Assembly: GCA_902774795.1 (NCBI GenBank)
Contig: CACYKA010000020.1
Location: 1-64,000, forward strand
Direction of reading: 5' to 3'
Length of the DNA stretch: 64,000 nucleotides
DNA from: an uncultured Prevotellaceae bacterium
Lineage (GTDB): Bacteria; Bacteroidota; Bacteroidia; Bacteroidales; Bacteroidaceae
Below the pieces are notes generated by a model, which saw nothing but the letters and a program-made list of their open reading frames with translations, was not told where the DNA came from and did no database searches. Shown here piece after piece: positions 36,603-46,717 of this stretch; within the stretch, counting starts at the first letter, position 1; each line of letters opens with the position of its first letter. Made by a program: the position numbers and the translations under genes.

Positions 36603-37952
36603 TTAGTTCTCCAGTTTGTTGAAGTCCTCGAAGCTAATCTTCTTCTCGGTGATTGTGACAACGTCCTTGAGAGCCTTCATGAGCTTGCGGTCAGCAGCCT
36701 GATTAACGAACTGCTCTACCTGCTCAGGCTTCTTCAGCATCTCCTCAGCATAGTTGTCGATGTACTCCTCAGGAATGTTAGCCATACCATACTGAGCAAA
36801 CTGCATGCGAGTCATCTCCTTGGCAACTTCCTTAACGTCAGCATCCTCAATCTTTATCTGACACTGCTCCAGAAGCTGGTTCTTAGCAAGATGCCATGTG
36901 AGTTCCTTGATGCTTGTCTCGTAGTTCTTCTCTACGTAGTCCATATCCTTGTCCTTGTTGTTGGCAAGCATGATGCGCTTCATGATAGCGTCAGCATACT
37001 CTACCTTGCCAAGCTTCTTCTCAACGTAAGCACGAACGTCGGCAAGGAAGCGGTATTCAGCGTTCATGGCAAGCTGCTCCTTGAGGTTAGCCTCAATCTT
37101 AGCCTTGAACTCGTCCTCGCTCTTTACTGTGCCCTCGCCAAAAGTCTGGTCGAAGAGCTCCTGGTCGATGGCATGCTTCTGGTAGCGGGTAATCTCCAGT
37201 ACCTGATAAGAGAAGTCAGCCTCGATGTCCTTAGCCTCTTCCTTGGTAATCTTGAGCAGAGAAGATGTCTCTACGTCAGAACCGAAGGCCTTCTTTGGGT
37301 TGAAGGTGATGATGTCGCCAGGCTTGCACTTTGCGAAGAGCTTCTTCTGCTTGTCATCCTTCATGTAACCTGGGAGCATAACAGCCTCAGAAACCTCGAT
37401 GCCGCCCTCCTTTGTAGAGCCGTCGGCATTGAGCTCGCGAACGTCACCCTTGAGCATGTCGCCTTCCTTGTAGCTGTCAACCTTCTCGTACTTGCCGCCA
37501 CGTGAAGCGTAAGCGTCAATCTGGTCGTTGACCATCTTCTCGTCAACCTGGATGTCATAGTATGCCACCTTGTCCTTCTTGGTCAGCTTCACGTCCATCT
37601 CTGGAGCTACGGCGATGTCGAACTTCAGAGTGTAAGGAGCCGGCTGGTCGAGATCGACAGGTGCCTCGCCCTCGTGTGGCATTGGCTCACCCAGCATATT
37701 GATCTTCTCCTCGCGGATATACTCATAAATCTTGTTGCCGACGAGCTTGTTGATAGCGTCAACCTTTACAGATGGGCCAACCTGCTTCTTGATGAGTCCC
37801 ATAGGAGCCATGCCTGGACGGAAGCCAGGGATGTTGGCGCGCTTGCGGTAGTCGTTCAGCTGTTTCTTTACTTCGTCCTGATAGTCAGCTTCTTCGATGA
37901 CGATGGTCAGAACGCCGCTGATCTTTTCTTTGTTGTCAAATGAAATGTTCAT
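36603..37952 (-). CDS. tig: Trigger factor
   Basis: This 449-residue protein has the ribosome-binding N-domain with the signature IPGFRPGMAPMGLIKK, in place of the usual GFRKGKVP. A divergent peptidyl-prolyl isomerase region (about 150-245) and a long helical C-domain follow. Trigger factor meets nascent chains at the ribosome exit. A very good promoter (37995-38026) precedes it and a terminator follows, so it is probably a single-gene unit with some read-through to mutS2. Confidence 0.93.
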   Translation of the reverse strand: MNISFDNKEKISGVLTIVIEEADYQDEVKKQLNDYRKRANIPGFRPGMAPMGLIKKQVGPSVKVDAINKLVGNKIYEYIREEKINMLGEPMPHEGEAPVDLDQPAPYTLKFDIAVAPEMDVKLTKKDKVAYYDIQVDEKMVNDQIDAYASRGGKYEKVDSYKEGDMLKGDVRELNADGSTKEGGIEVSEAVMLPGYMKDDKQKKLFAKCKPGDIITFNPKKAFGSDVETSSLLKITKEEAKDIEADFSYQVLEITRYQKHAIDQELFDQTFGEGTVKSEDEFKAKIEANLKEQLAMNAEYRFLADVRAYVEKKLGKVEYADAIMKRIMLANNKDKDMDYVEKNYETSIKELTWHLAKNQLLEQCQIKIEDADVKEVAKEMTRMQFAQYGMANIPEEYIDNYAEEMLKKPEQVEQFVNQAADRKLMKALKDVVTITEKKISFEDFNKLEN

Positions 37953-37994
37953 AATTTTCTATGTTTGTTTTTACTTATTTTCAAAAAGTGGGTG

Positions 37995-38026
37995 CAAAGG
38001 TACAAAAAAGTTATGAGAAATACAAA
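37995..38026 (-). promoter_or_regulatory. Promoter of tig
   Basis: On the minus strand TTG (38023-38025, within a T-run) is followed after 20 bases by TACCTTTG (37995-38002). Full consensus, about 40 bases before the start codon. Confidence 0.85.
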
Positions 38027-38170
38027 AAAAAGAATGAAATACTTTCAAAGAAGTGAAACTTGATGTGAAATATCAAGATTATTGAACATCGAACGTTTAA
38101 GATGGAAAGCGTTTTTCTTAAAAAAAAATAAATTCTGAAGCGTAAGACCTTAATTCTCAATAATAATTAG

Positions 38171-38178
38171 TATCTTTG
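38171..38178 (+). promoter_or_regulatory. -7 box of the fhs promoter
   Basis: TATCTTTG lies 22 bases before the fhs start. The -33 element is not clear. Confidence 0.6.
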
Positions 38179-38200
38179 CGCCCAATATTTTAGTTTTACG

Positions 38201-39868
38201 ATGAAGACAGATATAGAAATAGCTCACGAAACCACCCTGCTACCCATACAGGAGGTAGCGAAGAAAGCCGGTATCAGCGAGGATGTACTGGAGCCATACG
38301 GCAAGTATATCGCAAAGATACCATATACCTGTATTGATGAGGAAAAGGTCAAGAAAAGCAACCTGATTCTTGTTACGGCAATTACTCCCACAAAAGCAGG
38401 CATCGGCAAGACGACAGTCAGCATAGGTCTGTCGTTAGGTCTGAACTATATTGGCAAGAAAGCCATCCTGGCCCTCCGCGAGCCTTCTCTGGGTCCATGC
38501 TTTGGTATGAAGGGCGGCGCTGCCGGCGGTGGATATGCACAGGTGTTGCCGATGGAGAGAATAAACCTGCACTTCACAGGCGACTTCCATGCTATCACAT
38601 CGGCGCATAACATGATTTCGGCTCTGCTTGACAACTATATCTACCAGCATCAGCCGGAAGGCTTCAGCCTCAAGACCGTGCTGTGGAAGAGGGTTATGGA
38701 CGTTAACGACCGCAACCTGCGCAATATCGTTACGGGTCTTGGCAACAGAACCGACGGCATCACGATGGAGAGCGGCTTTGACATTACTCCTGCATCAGAG
38801 ATAATGGCGATACTGTGCTTGGCAAAGGATATCGACGACCTTTACAGGCGTATCGACAACATACTCCTCGGCATCAACCATGACGGCTCGGCTTTCACCG
38901 TTAAGAACCTGGGTATTACAGGCAGTATTGTGGCACTACTCATGGATGCACTGAACCCCAACCTCGTACAGACGACGGAGAATACTCCTGCCTTTGTTCA
39001 TGGCGGTCCGTTTGCCAATATTGCTCATGGTTGTAACACCGTTATTGCAACACGCACTGCGATGACCTTCGGCGATTATGTTATTACAGAAGCAGGATTC
39101 GGCGGTGACCTGGGAGCAGAGAAATTCTATGACATAAAATGCCGCATGGCAGGACTCCAGCCGAAGCTGACAGTTATTGTTGCAACAACACAGGGACTTA
39201 AACTTCACGGCGGAGTTAACGTCAATGATATAAAGGAGCCTAACATCGAGGGTCTGAAACGAGGATTTGAAAACCTCGACAAACACGTTCGCAACATCCA
39301 GTCGTTCGGACAGACCGTAGTAGTTTGCTTCAACAGATATGCGTTTGACACAGAAGAAGAGATGCAGATAATTCGCGACCATTGTAAGGAACTTGGCGTT
39401 GCCTTTGCTGAGAATAATGCATTCGCAGAAGGCGGCAAGGGAGCCGTAGAGCTTGCTAACGTCGTTGTAGAACAGATAGAGAAGAATCCATCTAAGCCTC
39501 TGAAGTACAAGTACGACGAGGACGATGACGTGAAGACCAAGGTCGAGAAGATTGCGACAGAGGTATATGGTGCGGCAAAGGTGACATATCTGCCACTGGC
39601 CTTCAAGAAACTGAAGATGATTGAGAGCCTTGGATACTCAAAGCTGACAGTATGTATAGCCAAGACGCAGTATTCCATCTCCGACGACCCGAAGAAACTC
39701 GGTGTGCCAAAAGATTTTGTATTTACAATCCGTGACTTCGTTATCAGCGCAGGAGCCGAAATGATTGTTGCCATAGCAGGCAATATCATGCGAATGCCGG
39801 GACTGCCCGAATCACCTCAGGCTGAGCGCATTAACGTCGTGAACGGAGAAATAATAGGATTAAGTTAA
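38201..39868 (+). CDS. fhs: Formate-tetrahydrofolate ligase
   Basis: This 555-residue protein has the ATP-binding [11 protein letters not shown] (63-72) and conserved [28 protein letters not shown], and [13 protein letters not shown]. It ends [16 protein letters not shown]. It joins formate to tetrahydrofolate with ATP, giving 10-formyl-THF. This lets an anaerobe use formate for purines and formyl-Met-tRNA. An OmpA-like lipoprotein follows after 21 bases. Confidence 0.97.
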   Translation: MKTDIEIAHETTLLPIQEVAKKAGISEDVLEPYGKYIAKIPYTCIDEEKVKKSNLILVTAITPTKAGIGKTTVSIGLSLGLNYIGKKAILALREPSLGPCFGMKGGAAGGGYAQVLPMERINLHFTGDFHAITSAHNMISALLDNYIYQHQPEGFSLKTVLWKRVMDVNDRNLRNIVTGLGNRTDGITMESGFDITPASEIMAILCLAKDIDDLYRRIDNILLGINHDGSAFTVKNLGITGSIVALLMDALNPNLVQTTENTPAFVHGGPFANIAHGCNTVIATRTAMTFGDYVITEAGFGGDLGAEKFYDIKCRMAGLQPKLTVIVATTQGLKLHGGVNVNDIKEPNIEGLKRGFENLDKHVRNIQSFGQTVVVCFNRYAFDTEEEMQIIRDHCKELGVAFAENNAFAEGGKGAVELANVVVEQIEKNPSKPLKYKYDEDDDVKTKVEKIATEVYGAAKVTYLPLAFKKLKMIESLGYSKLTVCIAKTQYSISDDPKKLGVPKDFVFTIRDFVISAGAEMIVAIAGNIMRMPGLPESPQAERINVVNGEIIGLS

Positions 39869-39889
39869 ACCTTTTAATATTTAATTATT

Positions 39890-40723
39890 ATGAAGAAAGT
39901 ATTTTTTATTGCAGCTATCGTAGCAGGAACTATTTCCATGAGCAGCTGCGTAAGTAAGAAGGTGTTAGAAAATTGTCAGAATGAAAATAAGGAACTGAAC
40001 AGTCAGTATCAGAGCACCCGCGAGTCATTGGCAGCTGCCAACGCACGCATCAGCTCTCTCCTTGACCAGCTGAATTCATGCAAGAGCAACAACGATGCTC
40101 TGCAGGCAAGTCTCTCACAGTCATTGTCAACATCAGGTGCCAACAGCGTTAACATCGCTAAGCTCGTTGACCAGATCAATGAATCTAACAAGTACATCCG
40201 TCACCTGGTAGAGGTGAAGTCTAAGAGTGACTCGCTCAACTTGGTGCTCACCAACAACCTTACACGTTCTCTCTCTAAGGAAGACCTGAAAGATGTTGAC
40301 ATCCAGGTGCTGAAGGGCGTTGTATATATCTCTCTGTCAGACAATATGCTCTACAAGAGTGGTTCTTACCAGATAAGCGAAGCTGCAGGTTCAACTCTGT
40401 CAAAGATTGCTAAGATTATCATGGATTATAAGGACTATGACGTGCTCATCGAGGGTAACACTGACAATGTGCCTATCTCACAGACCAACATCCGTAACAA
40501 CTGGGACCTCTCATGTCTGCGTGCATCAAGCGTAGTACAGGCTCTGCAGAACCAGTATGGCGTTGATCCTAAGCGTCTCACCGCAGGTGGCCGTGGCGAG
40601 TACAACCCAATCGCTGACAACGACACAGAAAAGGGTAAGTCAACCAACCGTCGCACACAGATTATCATTACTCCGAAGCTCGACCAGTTCATGGAACTCA
40701 TAGGTCAGGCACCGAAAGAGTAA
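39890..40723 (+). CDS. OmpA-family lipoprotein
   Basis: This 277-residue protein has a lipoprotein signal (SMSSC, lipidated Cys20). A coiled coil follows (about 25-100, ENCQNENKELNSQYQSTRESL...) and then an OmpA-like peptidoglycan-binding domain (about 150-265) with IEGNTDNVPISQ and STNRRTQIII. It anchors the outer membrane to the cell wall. It may share the fhs transcript and is followed by a strong terminator. Confidence 0.93.
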   Translation: MKKVFFIAAIVAGTISMSSCVSKKVLENCQNENKELNSQYQSTRESLAAANARISSLLDQLNSCKSNNDALQASLSQSLSTSGANSVNIAKLVDQINESNKYIRHLVEVKSKSDSLNLVLTNNLTRSLSKEDLKDVDIQVLKGVVYISLSDNMLYKSGSYQISEAAGSTLSKIAKIIMDYKDYDVLIEGNTDNVPISQTNIRNNWDLSCLRASSVVQALQNQYGVDPKRLTAGGRGEYNPIADNDTEKGKSTNRRTQIIITPKLDQFMELIGQAPKE

Positions 40724-40757
40724 GTTACATTGAGAATTGAACATTGAAGATTGAAAT

Positions 40758-40797
40758 AGCAGAAACTGCACACACAACGCAGTTTCTGCTTTTTTTT
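40758..40797 (+). terminator. Terminator after the OmpA-like gene
   Basis: AGCAGAAACTGC (40758-40769) pairs perfectly with GCAGTTTCTGCT (40779-40790), followed by eight T. Confidence 0.95.
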
Positions 40798-41037
40798 CTG
40801 CCCGTTTTCCTCGCAATAATAAAATTAAATCCCTACCTTAACAAAGGGCTGCCAAAAGGGCGAGAAATCTAAAAGTATACTTTTACAGAGCTAGAAGTAT
40901 ACTTTTACGGAGCTGGAAGTATACTTTTACGAAAGTAAACCAACTAGTTTACAAAAGTAAACCAACTAGTTTACAAAAGTAAACCAACTGATTTACGAAA
41001 GTCGGGGTATTGGTTAGTGTTGGAAAAGATGCCTCCT
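40798..41037. other. Rest of the 314-base gap between OmpA-like and RNA methyltransferase genes
   Basis: The genes converge here. Besides the terminator and the two triple repeats (40871-41003) I see no promoter, gene or RNA. Confidence 0.6.
40871..41003. repeat. Two adjacent triple repeats, each a palindromic unit
   Basis: The first unit, gaagtatacttttacggagctg, occurs three times (from about 40872) and contains the palindrome AAGTATACTT. The second, aaagtaaaccaactagtttac, occurs three times directly after it (40931-41000) and contains GTAAAC...GTTTAC. The units are contiguous, with no variable spacers. Confidence 0.9.
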
Positions 41038-41811
41038 TTAAAGAGCAGAATTTCTTCTGCGGAATTCGGAGAGTATGATAGCGGTCGCTATTGAGACATT
41101 GAGGCTCTCGGCCTCTCCATTAGAATATCTGGGTATGAGGATTCTGTGGGTGAGACATTCACGAACAGGGGCTGAGATGCCGTTGCCTTCGTTTCCCATA
41201 ACGATGATGCCGTTATGAGTAAGTGGGGCAGAATAGATGTCGTTACCGTCGAGCAGGGCGCCATATACGGGAACGGAGGAGGGTAGGGAAGCGAGGGTGT
41301 CGGCAAGACTGTCAACATAGATGATGTTTACGCGTGCTATGCTGCCCATCGTAGCCTGTACGACCTTCGGATTATAGGCATCGGCGGTGCCGGAAGAGCA
41401 TACTATAGTCTTGATGCCAAACCAGTCGGCAGTACGTATGATGGTGCCCAGATTGCCAGGGTCTTGTACACTGTCAAGAGCCAACACCAATTCTTGTGCG
41501 GAGATGTCGGCAAGAGCTGTAGGGGAAAGAACGTTGCCAGGAATTTCAAAAACTCCCAGCACCTGCTGAGGATGCTGAAGGAGAGAGGCACGGCTGAGCT
41601 CCTCGTCTGTCACGGTGAGCATTTCTACGCTTTCTGCCAGACGTATGGGGCATTGCCACTCGTTTGTTGCAAGGATAAGTTTTGGGCGAAAACCTGCCAC
41701 TAGCAGGTCGCCAACGCATTTATGCCCCTCGGCAACAAAGGCATTCTCCTGACGGCGGAATTTCTTCTGCTCAAGAGAATGAATGAATTTTATTTTTGGT
41801 TTGCTAAGCAT
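41038..41811 (-). CDS. SpoU/TrmH-family RNA methyltransferase
   Basis: This 257-residue protein has an N-terminal substrate-binding domain (KFIHSLEQKKFRRQENAFVAEGHKC) and the knotted SPOUT domain. SPOUT motifs are: motif 1 LDSVQDPGNLGTIIRTADW, motif 2 IIVMGNEGNGIS, motif 3 LNVSIATAIILSEFRR. Such enzymes methylate the 2'-O of ribose in rRNA or tRNA; the target is not determined. It ends 24 bases before the start of nothing further on this strand and follows the Uup-like gene by 24 bases. Confidence 0.92.
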   Translation of the reverse strand: MLSKPKIKFIHSLEQKKFRRQENAFVAEGHKCVGDLLVAGFRPKLILATNEWQCPIRLAESVEMLTVTDEELSRASLLQHPQQVLGVFEIPGNVLSPTALADISAQELVLALDSVQDPGNLGTIIRTADWFGIKTIVCSSGTADAYNPKVVQATMGSIARVNIIYVDSLADTLASLPSSVPVYGALLDGNDIYSAPLTHNGIIVMGNEGNGISAPVRECLTHRILIPRYSNGEAESLNVSIATAIILSEFRRRNSAL

Positions 41812-41835
41812 TTAGATTGCATTATGCATCTTGAG

Positions 41836-43629
41836 TTATTGTAGTTCAGAGAGTTCCAACCAGCGCATCTCCTTCTCGTCGAGTTCGTCAGAGATAGCCT
41901 GAAAGCGCTCTGAGAGACGTGTTATCTCATCTACGGACAGCGTGCCGGAAGAGAGCGAAGCCTCTGCGGCAGCTTTCTCTGCGGTGAGCGCCTCAATGTC
42001 GCGCTCCAGTTGCTCGAACTCTGTCTTTTCCTTGTATGTGAGCTTGCGGCGAGTATCATTGCGATAGGAAGCTGCGGGACTCTGCCCCTTGAACTCTTGA
42101 ACCTTTGAACCTTTTGAACTATTCCCCTCAGGCTTTGGCTGAAGTTTTTTCCAGTCGCGATACTGGGTGTAGTTACCAGGAAAATCCTGTACGACGCCGT
42201 CGCCATGGAAGATAAGCAGGTGATCGACAATCTTGTCCATGAAATAGCGGTCGTGGCTGACGACAATGACACAACCTGGAAATTCCTGAAGGTATTCCTC
42301 TAATATCTGTAACGTCTTGATGTCTAGGTCGTTGGTGGGCTCGTCGAGAACAAGGAAATTGGGGTTGCGCATCAGGACGGTGCACAGATAGAGTTTGCGC
42401 TTTTCGCCGCCTGAGAGTTTATAGACGTAGTTGTACTGCTGTTCGGGAGTAAAGAGGAAATGTTGCAGCAGTTGTGAGGCTGAGTAGTGGCGTCCCTGAC
42501 CAAGGTCTATGTATTCGGCAATGTCGCGTACCACGTCGATGACCTTTTGCTGTTCGTCAAACTGCAGGCCCTCTTGGGAGAAATAGCCGAACTGTACCGT
42601 TTCGCCGATGTCGAACTTTCCTTCGTCGGAAGGTATGAGCCCCAGTAGAAGTTTCAGGAATGTCGATTTGCCTGAGCCGTTGCTGCCTACTATGCCCATC
42701 TTCTCGAAACGCGAGAAGTTATAGTAGAAATTTCGCAGTATTACCTTGTCATCGAAAGCCTTCGAGACATACTGGCACTCGAAAATCTTTGAGCCAATAT
42801 ATACATTTTTTGATTTCAGCGTAACCTGCCGCTCTTCAATCCGCATCTTGGCTATTTTCTCGAGTTCGTAGAAGGCATCTTCGCGATATTTTGCCTTGTG
42901 TCCGCGTGCCTGCGGCTGACGGCGCATCCACTCAAGTTCGCGGCGGTAGAGGTTGTTGGCATGCTGTATGTTTGCTGCCATTGTATCAAGCCTCTGCTGG
43001 CGCTTCTCGAGGTAATAGGAATAAGAGCCGCGATAGCTGTAGATGGTGCGATTGTCGAGTTCCAGAATGACGGAGCAGACATTGTCGAGGAAGAAGCGGT
43101 CGTGGGTTACCATGAGTATGGTCTTGTTGCCACGCGAAAGAAAGCCCTCGAGCCATACTACCATTTCGAGATCAAGATGGTTGGTGGGCTCGTCGAGAAT
43201 CAGGAAGTCGGGATTGGATATAAGCACTTGAGCCAGCGCCACACGTTTCTGCTGTCCGCCAGACAATTGGGAGACAGGCTGCTCCATGTCAGTGATGCGA
43301 AGCTGGGTGAGTATCTGCTTGGCTTTCAGGCGTGTATCGTCATCAGGATTGATGTCCATAAAGCAAGCCTCAAGTACTGTGGCACCTTCAGGAAAACGTG
43401 GTTCCTGACGAAGGAAACCTGTACGGACACCGCTACGGTAGATAATAGTGCCGGAATCAAGGCTCTCGTCTCCCGTAAGCATAGAAAGAAGTGTTGACTT
43501 ACCTGTTCCATTCTGGGCTATCAGACCAACGCGCTGACCCTCTGAAATGGAAAAGGAAATGTCTTCGAAAAGAACTCTCTCTCCGAAGCGCTTGGAAATA
43601 TTCTGGATATCAAGAACCGGAGCTGCCAA
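41836..43629 (-). CDS. ABC-F ATPase (Uup-like)
   Basis: This 597-residue protein has two complete ABC domains: Walker [10 protein letters not shown] and GSNGSGKST, signatures LSGGQQKR and LSGGEKRK, and DEPTNHLD / DEPTNDLD. A linker lies between them and a C-terminal coiled coil (about 520-595) is Uup-like. It probably acts on the ribosome or on branched DNA. A short low-complexity insertion (about 500-515, [16 protein letters not shown]) is encoded by a ttgaacctttgaac-type repeat (42088-42126). The start overlaps the end of ysxC by 20 bases. In contrast to the ABC-F at 28259, both ATP sites are intact. Confidence 0.92.
   Translation of the reverse strand: MAAPVLDIQNISKRFGERVLFEDISFSISEGQRVGLIAQNGTGKSTLLSMLTGDESLDSGTIIYRSGVRTGFLRQEPRFPEGATVLEACFMDINPDDDTRLKAKQILTQLRITDMEQPVSQLSGGQQKRVALAQVLISNPDFLILDEPTNHLDLEMVVWLEGFLSRGNKTILMVTHDRFFLDNVCSVILELDNRTIYSYRGSYSYYLEKRQQRLDTMAANIQHANNLYRRELEWMRRQPQARGHKAKYREDAFYELEKIAKMRIEERQVTLKSKNVYIGSKIFECQYVSKAFDDKVILRNFYYNFSRFEKMGIVGSNGSGKSTFLKLLLGLIPSDEGKFDIGETVQFGYFSQEGLQFDEQQKVIDVVRDIAEYIDLGQGRHYSASQLLQHFLFTPEQQYNYVYKLSGGEKRKLYLCTVLMRNPNFLVLDEPTNDLDIKTLQILEEYLQEFPGCVIVVSHDRYFMDKIVDHLLIFHGDGVVQDFPGNYTQYRDWKKLQPKPEGNSSKGSKVQEFKGQSPAASYRNDTRRKLTYKEKTEFEQLERDIEALTAEKAAAEASLSSGTLSVDEITRLSERFQAISDELDEKEMRWLELSELQ
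42088..42126. repeat. Short repeat inside the Uup-like gene
   Basis: ttgaactcttgaacctttgaaccttttgaac: four imperfect copies of a ttgaacc-type unit encode part of the linker before the C-terminal coiled coil. Confidence 0.75.
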
Positions 43630-44215
43630 GAAGAATACTTTCTATATAGTCAAGCAGCGGCTCGCGTCCCTGCTTCTTTTCTGATGAGGTAACAAAATAA
43701 GGAGGCAGTTCCTCCCATGTATCGAGGAGTGACTGAAGGTAGGCATCGACATTAGCGCGTAACTTGCTGGCAGACAGTTTGTCGGCCTTCGTGAACACGA
43801 TGGAGAAAGGCACTCCGTTTTCGCCCAGCCAGTTCATGAATTCTGTATCTATCTTCTGTGGCTCATGGCGTATATCAATAAGCAGGAATACGTTTACCAA
43901 CTGCTCACGATGCAGGATGTATGAGGTAATCATCTCGTCGATGCTACGCTGCACGCTCTTAGAACGTTTGGCAAAGCCATATCCTGGCAGGTCGATGATG
44001 TACCATTCGCCGTTGATGAGAAAATGGTTGATTAACAGGGTCTTTCCCGGCGTAGCGCTCGTTTTGGCAAGGCCCTTGTGGTCGGTCAGCATATTGATGA
44101 GACTCGACTTGCCGACATTGCTTCGGCCAATGAAGGCAAACTCCATCTTATCGTCCTGAGGACATTGCGAAAGCTTGGCGGAGCTGATGGTGAAAGTGGC
44201 TGATTTTATTTCCAT
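43610..44215 (-). CDS. ysxC: Ribosome biogenesis GTPase YsxC/EngB
   Basis: This 201-residue GTPase has G1 GRSNVGKSS (30-38), the G3 motif [12 protein letters not shown] and G4 TKADKL. It is required for late assembly of the large ribosomal subunit. Its start overlaps the end of recN by 10 bases and its end overlaps the Uup-like gene by 20 bases, so translation is tightly coupled in this group. Confidence 0.95.
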   Translation of the reverse strand: MEIKSATFTISSAKLSQCPQDDKMEFAFIGRSNVGKSSLINMLTDHKGLAKTSATPGKTLLINHFLINGEWYIIDLPGYGFAKRSKSVQRSIDEMITSYILHREQLVNVFLLIDIRHEPQKIDTEFMNWLGENGVPFSIVFTKADKLSASKLRANVDAYLQSLLDTWEELPPYFVTSSEKKQGREPLLDYIESILLGSSGS

Positions 44216-45813
44216 AACAATTCTTTTGCATTTTCAATGGCTGCCGCAGAGACATCGGCACCGCTGAGCATCTGTGCAATTTCTCGTTCGCGCTCTTCGT
44301 CGCTAAGTTGTCTCATAATTGACGTGGTGGTGCCTTCAGCTGTCTCATGCTTTTCAACACGGTAATGATGGATGCCGCGTGCTGCTATCTGCGGCAAATG
44401 GGTTATGCTGATGACCTGACGTTCTTTGTCACCCATTTCACGCATGATGAGCGCCATCTGCTCTGCTATTCGACCGCTGACACCAGTATCTATCTCGTCG
44501 AAGATGATTGTCGGCAACTTTACGGCACCGCCGATGAGGGCCTTAAGAGCCAACATAAGGCGTGCTATCTCGCCTCCAGAGGCAACCTGCGTAACAGGAC
44601 GCATAGGCATACCCTTATTTGCAGAGAAAAGGAACTCTACCTTATCCTTGCCATCGTGGGAAAGTTTCTTCTCCTGTATATTGACGGAAAAGACTATGCT
44701 TGGCATACCGAGGTCGGCCAAACGTGCGACAATGTCTTTTTCAACAGATGATACAGCTTTCTTGCGTGCAACACTCAAGGCTTCGGCCAGCTTTTCTGCG
44801 TTAGTCCTTAACTGTTCCACCTTAGCTTTCTGTGCCTCTATCTCTTCACCACTGTTGTCCAGAGAGTCGATTATTTGCTGTAGCTGTTCTTGCTTCTCAA
44901 GAAGTTCACCGACAGTATTCACGCTATGCTTCTTCTGTAGGGTATATATAAGGTCGAGTCGCTCGTTGATATAAGCCAAACGCTCAGGGTCGAAGCTGAC
45001 ATTATCGAGTTCGTCCTCCACAACGGAGGCAATATCCTTCAACTCAATATATGTTGACTCCAGCCTATCTGATACTTCTGAGAGGTGGCTTGACAGCTCT
45101 GAGGCAGAGGTGATGCGTTGTGATGCAAGGCGTAGAAGGTCAACGGCGCCGTTATCATCGGTTGAGAGAATGGAGCTTGCTTCGAAGAGGAGGGATTTTA
45201 TATCTTCGGCATGCGAAGCGGTCTCCTGCTCTTCTTCAAGGGACTCTTGCTCATCGGCATCGAGGTCGGCCTTGGTGAGCTCTTCGAGTTGAAACCGCAT
45301 CAATTCTTCGTCCTGGTGAGCCTGAGAATCTGCAGCAATCATATCGCGAAGCTGCTGCTCTGCGTCAAGGTAAGCATTATAGGCAGCGCTATACGGAGCG
45401 ATGTCGTTGCCGGCGATGATGTCGAGAACGCTGAGCTGGAAGTCTTCTTTCTGCAAGAGAAGATTCTGGTGCTGGGAATGAACGTCGAGCAGGCGCTCGC
45501 CAAATTCGCGCATCTCCTGCAAGGTGGATAGCTCGTCATCAATGAAACTGCGACTCTTGCCGGCAGACGTGAGTTCACGGCGCATAATATGTTCCGTACC
45601 GTCAATGGAGAAAGTGGCCTCAATGATACACTTGAGTTGTTCAGACTTGACAACCTTGGAGTCAGCTCGCTGCCCAAGGAGAAGACCAATAGCTCCCAGG
45701 ATGATACTTTTTCCTGCTCCCGTCTCACCTGTTATGACAGAGAAACCTGAGTAGAAGTCAATATCAAGTTCATCAATAAGAGCATAGTTTTTTATATATA
45801 GGTGCCTTAGCAT
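44206..45813 (-). CDS. recN: DNA repair protein RecN
   Basis: This 535-residue SMC-like ATPase has Walker [24 protein letters not shown] near the N-terminus and a long coiled coil (about 165-370). The C-terminal signature is [14 protein letters not shown], followed by Walker [13 protein letters not shown]. RecN tethers broken chromosome ends during recombination. It is one base after the PorD-like gene and overlaps ysxC. Confidence 0.96.
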   Translation of the reverse strand: MLRHLYIKNYALIDELDIDFYSGFSVITGETGAGKSIILGAIGLLLGQRADSKVVKSEQLKCIIEATFSIDGTEHIMRRELTSAGKSRSFIDDELSTLQEMREFGERLLDVHSQHQNLLLQKEDFQLSVLDIIAGNDIAPYSAAYNAYLDAEQQLRDMIAADSQAHQDEELMRFQLEELTKADLDADEQESLEEEQETASHAEDIKSLLFEASSILSTDDNGAVDLLRLASQRITSASELSSHLSEVSDRLESTYIELKDIASVVEDELDNVSFDPERLAYINERLDLIYTLQKKHSVNTVGELLEKQEQLQQIIDSLDNSGEEIEAQKAKVEQLRTNAEKLAEALSVARKKAVSSVEKDIVARLADLGMPSIVFSVNIQEKKLSHDGKDKVEFLFSANKGMPMRPVTQVASGGEIARLMLALKALIGGAVKLPTIIFDEIDTGVSGRIAEQMALIMREMGDKERQVISITHLPQIAARGIHHYRVEKHETAEGTTTSIMRQLSDEEREREIAQMLSGADVSAAAIENAKELLWK

Positions 45814-45814
45814 T

Positions 45815-46717
45815 TTATTGCTTTATTTTATCCCATGAATTACTTTGGGAGGGATTGATAGAGAACAGCACGTCATAAACCTGTTCTTTCTCTTTGGAAG
45901 TACCCTTACCTTTATAGATATTAGCAAGCTCGTCCTTCTTGTAGTCAGTCCATATCTGTGGGAGCATGCTGGTGGAGCGGTCTTTGTGGGCTTTCTGCAG
46001 ATCCTCTGTGATAGCGGTGCTTATCTCTGTCCTTCCACGCTCAGCATTATTGGCCATCTCGTCAAGACCCTTGCGGTAATAGTCGTACTGCAACAAGCGG
46101 AAAGGTTCCATGGCTCCCTCCATATAATCGTTGATGATGGCAAAACGGTTCTTGTTACTGTCATAAGCTTTCCAACCAGGGTAGTCCAGATTCTGGGCAT
46201 TGTTGGTAAGATTCAGACATCGGTTAAGCACATCGCTGCCCCCCTTCGGAGAGAAAGAGTCGAGATCCATCCCTATGATGAGGTATGAATAATAGGCAAA
46301 CAGCGCAAGAAGCTGATTGTCAATAATCTCTTCATTATAGTTGAGATTGTCGAACTGATTATAAACAAACGTGAAGTCGTTATCCTGGAACTGGAATACT
46401 GTTGTGGTATAAGAGGAATTATATACAGGACGGTTAGCCTGAATCATGCATGAGCATACCCATATACCTTCCTCGCGCTTGTATTCCTTGACGGTAATGT
46501 TGAAAGAACATGATATGCGCTCCTGTTCAAGGAATTTCAAGGGAGTCCATTGTTGGGTATTCATTATTTCCTCAAGTTTCTCCTTTAATTCCTCGAATAT
46601 AGCATTGTCTGTACCTTGTATCTGCTGATGGTTGATGTTAACCTTTGCAGACAGTTCCTGGCCGTTGATGGTCAGGAAACTGAAAAAGGTGCAAATAATA
46701 AGGAGTGTTATTCTCAT
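45815..46717 (-). CDS. porD: DUF4835 / PorD-like exported protein
   Basis: This 300-residue protein has a signal peptide (about 1-19, ending TINGQ). It opens with ELSAKVNINHQQIQGTDNAIFEELKEKLEEIMN, the hallmark of DUF4835, and continues with RISCSFNITV and LFAYYSYLIIGMDLDSFSPKGG. The family is annotated as PorD, an accessory to type IX secretion. It overlaps the exonuclease upstream by 4 bases and lies 1 base before recN. In the Bacteroidales gene order I know, coaBC lies between the exonuclease and this gene; here it is missing. Confidence 0.85.
   Translation of the reverse strand: MRITLLIICTFFSFLTINGQELSAKVNINHQQIQGTDNAIFEELKEKLEEIMNTQQWTPLKFLEQERISCSFNITVKEYKREEGIWVCSCMIQANRPVYNSSYTTTVFQFQDNDFTFVYNQFDNLNYNEEIIDNQLLALFAYYSYLIIGMDLDSFSPKGGSDVLNRCLNLTNNAQNLDYPGWKAYDSNKNRFAIINDYMEGAMEPFRLLQYDYYRKGLDEMANNAERGRTEISTAITEDLQKAHKDRSTSMLPQIWTDYKKDELANIYKGKGTSKEKEQVYDVLFSINPSQSNSWDKIKQ

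Noticed and set aside
40871-41003. Possible CRISPR array
   Set aside because: The units are contiguous without spacers, only three copies each, and no cas genes are near.
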